Part shown: in pieces, positions 60,166 to 64,000 of the stretch
Numbering within the stretch: the stretch's first letter is position 1
Layout of the letters: every line of letters begins with the position of its first letter
Virus record (IMG/VR): IMGVR_UViG_3300014501_000017
Location: 1-64,000 of that record
Reading direction: 5' to 3' (one strand)
Origin: a virus
Length of the DNA stretch: 64,000 bases
Program-made: the position numbers and the translations under genes
Notes under the pieces: generated by a model
What the model saw: only the letters and a program-made list of their open reading frames with translations
What the model was told of the DNA's origin: nothing
The model's database searches: none

Positions 60166-61314
60166 ATGAGTAATGAGTTCTTCAAAAAAATGGTCACTAA
60201 GTTTGGTGATAAAGACACTTCTTTTGCCTCTGACATTCCTGATTCTGTTGTTGCTAACTCTTTTATTGATACTGGCAGCTTTTCTCTCAATGCTATTCTC
60301 GCGGCTAGCCTATATGGTGGCGTATCTTCACGCTTGGTTACTTGTTTCGCAGGAATCGAATCGGTTGGAAAAACTTTTTTTGTTCTTGGTATCGTTAGAG
60401 CCTTCCTTGCCGCGAACCCGCAATCTGGAGCAATCTTTTACGATTCCGAAGGCGGGGTTACGAAAGAACTCTTTAAGGCAAGAGGTATCGACCCGTCGCA
60501 AATCGTTATTGTAAGAAAATTCACTATTCAGGATTTCAGAACTCATGCATTAATGGTTCTTACTGAATATGCAAAGGTTGATCGGAAAAAGCGCCCACCT
60601 ATGATGATGGTGCTTGATTCTCTTGGTATGTTGGCCACTTCTAAAGAAATGGAAGATGCTAAGAAAGGTTCAGAAAAGAAAGATATGACCCGTCAACAGG
60701 TTATTCGTTCTGCATTCCGCACACTTACTGGAATAGCTGCACAGGAAGATGTTCCTATAGTTTTAACTAACCATGTATATCAGGTTATTGGTTCGTTTAT
60801 TCCTATGACAGAAATGTCTGGTGGTGGTGGAGTAAAATATGCTGCATCGCAAATTCTTTATCTTTCAAAGAGACAGGATAAGGAAGAAGGAAAAGCAGTA
60901 TCTGGAAGTATTATCAAAGTAAAGATGGTTAAATCCAGAATTTCGCGAGAGAAAACACAGGTTGAAACTCGTATAAGATATGATGGTGGTCTAGATAGAT
61001 ATTATGGTTTGTTAACTATGGGGGTTGATGCTGGTTTATTTGAACAAATAGGAGCTAAGGAAACTGCCCGATTCAAACCTCTATTCGGTCCAGAGGCAGA
61101 GAGAGAAGCTGCTGAAATAGCTGCTAAGAAAAAGAAAGATAAAGTTAATGATAAGAGTTATTTTATTACAGCTAATGAAATATATAAAGAACCATTGAAA
61201 TATTTTACTCCGGATGTAATGTCAATGCTTGAGTTGTATGTCAAAAAGCATTTTAATTATGGACTTAATACAGAAGAGGAAACTGAATTGATATCAGTTG
61301 ATGAAGATGAATAA
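60166..61314 (+). CDS. uvsX: RecA-like recombinase UvsX
   Basis: A 382-aa strand-exchange protein (T4 UvsX has 391) for recombination-dependent replication. Walker A AGIESVGKTFF lies near residues 58-68, Walker B-type PPMMMVLDSLGMLATSKE near 145, then DMTRQQVIRSAFRTLTGIAA and VPIVLTNHVYQVIG (DNA-binding loop region). The acidic C-terminus (EEETELISVDEDE) is typical. Codons between about 60290 and 60510 are much richer in CG dinucleotides than the rest. An AGGAG site precedes the ATG. Confidence 0.95.
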   Translation: MSNEFFKKMVTKFGDKDTSFASDIPDSVVANSFIDTGSFSLNAILAASLYGGVSSRLVTCFAGIESVGKTFFVLGIVRAFLAANPQSGAIFYDSEGGVTKELFKARGIDPSQIVIVRKFTIQDFRTHALMVLTEYAKVDRKKRPPMMMVLDSLGMLATSKEMEDAKKGSEKKDMTRQQVIRSAFRTLTGIAAQEDVPIVLTNHVYQVIGSFIPMTEMSGGGGVKYAASQILYLSKRQDKEEGKAVSGSIIKVKMVKSRISREKTQVETRIRYDGGLDRYYGLLTMGVDAGLFEQIGAKETARFKPLFGPEAEREAAEIAAKKKKDKVNDKSYFITANEIYKEPLKYFTPDVMSMLELYVKKHFNYGLNTEEETELISVDEDE

Positions 61315-61744
61315 ACAATTAAAAACTCTACTTCAAAAATACAAACAGGCAAATACTACTGTTTCAAAAATTCAACGAGATATTGATAAAGTTAGATATA
61401 GTTCATTTGTTCCTTGTGCTAAATGTTCTAAGAAAATGCGAATTAAGGAAATAGACCTATTTCGTATTAATTGGAAGAATATTGTAGCAGAGTATCAGTA
61501 TATTTGTCGTCATTGTAAGTATGTAAATAGGGTATTATTTAAGAGTCAAGGTGATAATTTTAGACTATACATGAATATACTTGCCGGTGATTATTTTAAA
61601 GATATACCTAAAACAGATGTTTTTCATGATGCTAATGAACCAGCTAAAAGATATAAATTTGTAAATAATTTTTATCTTGAAACGTTGATTGATGAAGAAG
61701 TAGCATTTCAGGAGAAGCAAAGTGTTATCAAGAAAGAAGCCTAA
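61301..61744 (+). CDS. Zinc-ribbon protein after uvsX (147 aa)
   Basis: CAKC and CRHC pairs, 37 residues apart, frame a strand-rich segment (MRIKEIDLFRINWKNIVAEY), suggesting a zinc ribbon. The N-terminus is helical and charged. Candidate starts are ATG 61301 and 61307, both within the end of uvsX. The next gene overlaps its end by 23 bases. T4 has gene 40 at this site, but I see no clear match to gp40. Confidence 0.55.
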   Translation: MKMNKQLKTLLQKYKQANTTVSKIQRDIDKVRYSSFVPCAKCSKKMRIKEIDLFRINWKNIVAEYQYICRHCKYVNRVLFKSQGDNFRLYMNILAGDYFKDIPKTDVFHDANEPAKRYKFVNNFYLETLIDEEVAFQEKQSVIKKEA

Positions 61745-61964
61745 TGAATTCTGGGAAAAGGAATGGAAAGATATGCCTGAATTCATTTCAGAAAAACAAG
61801 AGGCATATGCCAAAATTATAATCCGCTTTGATAATGAAAAAGCACTTCAAGATTTTGCCAAGAAGATAGGTCAGAAGCTTAATAAAAAATCAAAAAGTAT
61901 CTGGTATCCATTCAAATCTCATTGGGGAAAGGAACGGACCTGTTATGTCCAAAATAAATCCTAG
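61722..61964 (+). CDS. Small partner protein of the TAGT-type glycosyltransferase (80 aa)
   Basis: KPNEFWEKEWKDMPEFISEK, then AYAKIIIRFDNEKALQDFAK and KIGQKLNKKSKSIWYPFKSH. The pattern E-W-x-x-M-P-E-F ... F-A-x-x-I-G-Q-K-x-x-x-K-x-K-S-I-W-Y-P recurs in many phages, often beside DNA-modification genes. GTG at 61722 has an AGGAG site 7 nt upstream, and the frame overlaps the next gene by 20 bases. A role in DNA modification is inferred from context. Confidence 0.6.
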   Translation: MLSRKKPNEFWEKEWKDMPEFISEKQEAYAKIIIRFDNEKALQDFAKKIGQKLNKKSKSIWYPFKSHWGKERTCYVQNKS

Positions 61965-62844
61965 ATTTCCTATCTATATTGTTTCAAAGGGACGATGGAA
62001 TACTAGGTTGACTGCTACGGCTTTGCAAGAAATGAATGTTCCATTTAAGATGATAGTAGAAGAGACTGAATATAAAGATTATAGTAAAAATATTACACCA
62101 AATAATCTTCTTGTTCTTCCGCAAAAATATTTAGATAATTATGATACCTGTGATGATTTAGGGTCATCTAAGAGTAAAGGTCCTGGTGCTGCAAGAAATT
62201 TTGCATGGGATCATGCTATTGATGGTGGGTTGGATAGACATTGGGTAATGGATGATAATATTGATGCTTTTCATAGATTAAATCGTAATGAAAAGAGTTT
62301 AGTTTATACCGGAGCAATATTTAAAGCAGCAGAGGATTTTACTCTTCGTTATGATAATGTTCCATTATCGGGGTTTAATTATTATTCGTTTTGTAAATCA
62401 ACTGATAAAGTTCCGCCTTATTATTTGAATACACGTATCTATTCTTGTCTATTAATAAAAAATAACAATATGCCGTATAGATGGCGTGGTCGTTATAATG
62501 AAGATACAGACCTTTCTTTACGAATATTAAAGGATGGATTATGTACGATCCAGTTTAATGCTTTCCTTTGTGGTAAGGTTACTACACAGAGAATGATAGG
62601 TGGTAATACAGAAGAGTTTTATAAACATGAAGGTACAAAGGCTAAGTCTCAGATGTTGGTTGATATGCATCCTGATGTAGCCCAATTGGTTTGGAAATTT
62701 AATCGTTGGCATCATAAGGTTGATTATCGACAGTTCAAGAATAATAAATTACAACTAAGAGATAATCTCAAAATACCGAATCGTATCAATAATTATGGAA
62801 TGGTTTTGACAACAGTGAAAAATTCTGGTATACTACCAAGATGA
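61945..62844 (+). CDS. TET-associated-type glycosyltransferase (TAGT)
   Basis: A 299-aa protein with the motifs of the TET-associated glycosyltransferase family: FPIYIVSKGRWNTRLTATAL at the start, GPGAARNFAWDHAI, DRHWVMDDNIDAFHRLNRNE (metal/sugar site D-D-N), PLSGFNYYSF, YYLNTRIYSCLLI, MPYRWRGRYNEDTDLSLRIL and QRMIGGNTEEFY. Members are predicted to add sugars to hydroxymethylated pyrimidines in phage DNA. No TET-type dioxygenase or hydroxymethylase is visible in this window. Its end overlaps the gene 41 start region, which also holds a strong promoter. Confidence 0.78.
   Translation: MSKINPRFPIYIVSKGRWNTRLTATALQEMNVPFKMIVEETEYKDYSKNITPNNLLVLPQKYLDNYDTCDDLGSSKSKGPGAARNFAWDHAIDGGLDRHWVMDDNIDAFHRLNRNEKSLVYTGAIFKAAEDFTLRYDNVPLSGFNYYSFCKSTDKVPPYYLNTRIYSCLLIKNNNMPYRWRGRYNEDTDLSLRILKDGLCTIQFNAFLCGKVTTQRMIGGNTEEFYKHEGTKAKSQMLVDMHPDVAQLVWKFNRWHHKVDYRQFKNNKLQLRDNLKIPNRINNYGMVLTTVKNSGILPR
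62806..62834 (+). promoter_or_regulatory. Sigma70-type promoter with extended -10 for gene 41; start codon at +1
   Basis: TTGACA (62806-62811), 17 nt, TATACT (62829-62834) with TGG before it. Six nt later is the ATG of gene 41. The whole promoter lies inside the end of the glycosyltransferase gene. Confidence 0.75.
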
Positions 62845-64000
62845 TAGAACAGACAATAATATCCAACCTAATCTTAAATGAAGAGTATACAAGAAAAGTA
62901 ATTCCTTATATCAAGGAAGAATATTTTAAAGAAACTCAGTATAAGGTACTTTTTAAACTTACAGAAGAATTCTTTGAAAAGTATAATGCCCTTCCTTCCA
63001 AAGAAGCCTTACTTGTAGAGTTAGATAATTCAAAAGGCATATCTGATGATGATGCCAAGACTATTAAAACAATTATCAAAGACCTTACTCTTGAGAATAC
63101 CAGTCAGGATTGGCTTCTAAAGGAAACAGAGGCTTATTGTAAAAAAAGAGCTATGAGCAACGCCGTCCTTACAGGATGGGAAATTATTTCTGGCGAAAAT
63201 AAGAAACAGACAGAACATGCTATTCCAGAGATAATGCAGGCTGCTCTTGGAGTATCTTTTGATACTCATGTTGGTCATGATTATTTTATAGATGCTGGTG
63301 ATAGATATGATTTTCTTCATAATCCAGAATCAAAGATGTCTCTTCCGCTTGATTATCTTAATGAAATAACTGATGGTGGTACACCAACAAAAACACTGAA
63401 CATTATTGTTGGTGGTATTAATGTTGGTAAGACCTTGGTAATGTGTAATTTTGCCGCTCATGATTTACTTCAAGGCAGAGATGTTCTTTATATTACAATG
63501 GAAATGGGTTGGCAATATATCGAGCAGAGAATTGATTTGAATCTTCTAGATATGTCATTCGATGATTTTAAGCATTGTGAAAAAGGAATTTATCTTAGAA
63601 GAGTTGCTGAGTTAAAGAAAAAGGTAACAGGAAGACTTATCTGTAAGGATTATCCTACAGCTACAGCATCAACTGCTCATTTTCGCCATTTACTTCATGA
63701 ATTGGAGCATAAGGAAAATTTTAAGCCAAAGACGGTATATGTAGATTATATTAACCTATGTCTTTCGGCTAGACTTAAATATACCTCGGCGGTTACTGGA
63801 ACCTATATGCCAATTAAGATGATTGCAGAAGAATTAAGGGGTCTTGCAGGGGAACTTGATTTTTCTTGTTGGTCAGGAACACAGTTAACTCGCGGTGGGT
63901 TTTCAAGTTCTGACCCTGGTATGGAAGATACAGCCGAGTCATTTGGTCTTCCTGCTACAGCAGATTTTATGGGAGCTATTGTTCAGCCAGAAGAATTGGC
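62841..64000 (+). CDS. 41: Replicative DNA helicase gp41 (partial, 3' end outside)
   Basis: The frame from ATG 62841 runs open to the window edge (386 codons; T4 gp41 has 475 aa). It begins MIEQTIISNLILNEEYTRKV, with the DnaB-like N-terminal helical region. Walker A VGGINVGKT lies near residue 190, then LYITMEMGWQYIEQRI, VYVDYINLCLSAR and the conserved SFGLPATADFMGAIVQPEEL. It unwinds DNA ahead of the fork with gp61 primase. No ribosome site precedes the ATG, which lies 6 nt after a consensus promoter, so its mRNA may be leaderless. Confidence 0.94.
   Translation, partial: MIEQTIISNLILNEEYTRKVIPYIKEEYFKETQYKVLFKLTEEFFEKYNALPSKEALLVELDNSKGISDDDAKTIKTIIKDLTLENTSQDWLLKETEAYCKKRAMSNAVLTGWEIISGENKKQTEHAIPEIMQAALGVSFDTHVGHDYFIDAGDRYDFLHNPESKMSLPLDYLNEITDGGTPTKTLNIIVGGINVGKTLVMCNFAAHDLLQGRDVLYITMEMGWQYIEQRIDLNLLDMSFDDFKHCEKGIYLRRVAELKKKVTGRLICKDYPTATASTAHFRHLLHELEHKENFKPKTVYVDYINLCLSARLKYTSAVTGTYMPIKMIAEELRGLAGELDFSCWSGTQLTRGGFSSSDPGMEDTAESFGLPATADFMGAIVQPEEL

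Noticed and set aside
1-64000. tRNA genes, CRISPR arrays, insertion sequences and reverse-strand genes
   Set aside because: I saw no cloverleaf-like intergenic sequence, no spaced direct repeats and no transposase; reverse-strand ORFs all lie inside well-supported + strand genes.

Overview
The window is one continuous, almost gap-free block of a T4-type contractile-tailed phage genome. Every gene I can support lies on the + strand. The DNA is AT-rich and the genes sit within a few bases of each other or overlap. Gene content and order match the T4 core: 25-6-7-8, tail/fibre genes, 13-14-15-16-17-18-19-20-(67/68)-21-22-23, then uvsY-uvsW-55-47-46-45-44-62-regA-43-uvsX-41. Large N/S/T-rich baseplate proteins, a DUF3310 gene, a peptide deformylase and the lack of gp24 recall the aquatic T4-like groups. 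Host-type promoters, GAGG-type ribosome sites, Sec signals and a lipobox point to a Gram-negative bacterial host, but the sequence does not identify it.

Layout. 1-16.9 kb: baseplate wedge genes (25, 6, 7, 8), a DUF4815 protein and tail/adhesin genes. 16.9-24.1 kb: neck (13, 14), tail terminator (15), terminase (16, 17), sheath (18) and tube (19). 24.1-35.1 kb: a GIY-YIG homing endonuclease gene, portal (20), core proteins, two exported Thr-Ala-repeat proteins, prohead protease (21), scaffold (22) and major capsid (23), closed by a strong terminator. 35.2-41.1 kb: a GP88-family gene, a tube-like protein, tiny membrane peptides, uvsY, uvsW and the late sigma factor gene 55. 41.1-51.5 kb: 47/46 nuclease, deformylase, sugar-type transferases, clamp, MazG, a second homing endonuclease gene, clamp loader and regA. 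51.5-64 kb: accessory and lysis genes, DNA polymerase in pieces around a third homing endonuclease gene, uvsX, a TET-associated-type glycosyltransferase and the start of helicase gene 41, cut by the window edge.

Expression logic. Late genes carry a derived gp55-type promoter, [A/C]TAAATA, found here sixteen times. Replication genes have sigma70-type promoters (TTGACA-N17-TAnnnT, often with extended -10 TGn). In both classes a subset places the start codon at the predicted transcription start (TAAATA-N5-ATG, or -10 hexamer-N6-ATG) with no Shine-Dalgarno sequence, suggesting leaderless mRNAs, including those for gp43, gp41 and gp21.

Most notable observation. DNA polymerase gene 43 is interrupted twice. 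A homing endonuclease cassette splits it at a direct repeat. Then, inside the codons for catalytic motif B, the frame carries CTT-TAG-CTA: a stop codon between two leucine codons, directly after a long RNA hairpin. A 6-nt ribosome hop (or loss of 6 nt) restores an uninterrupted family-B polymerase. This resembles the T4 gene 60 bypass/homing-endonuclease arrangement, but in the replicative polymerase.
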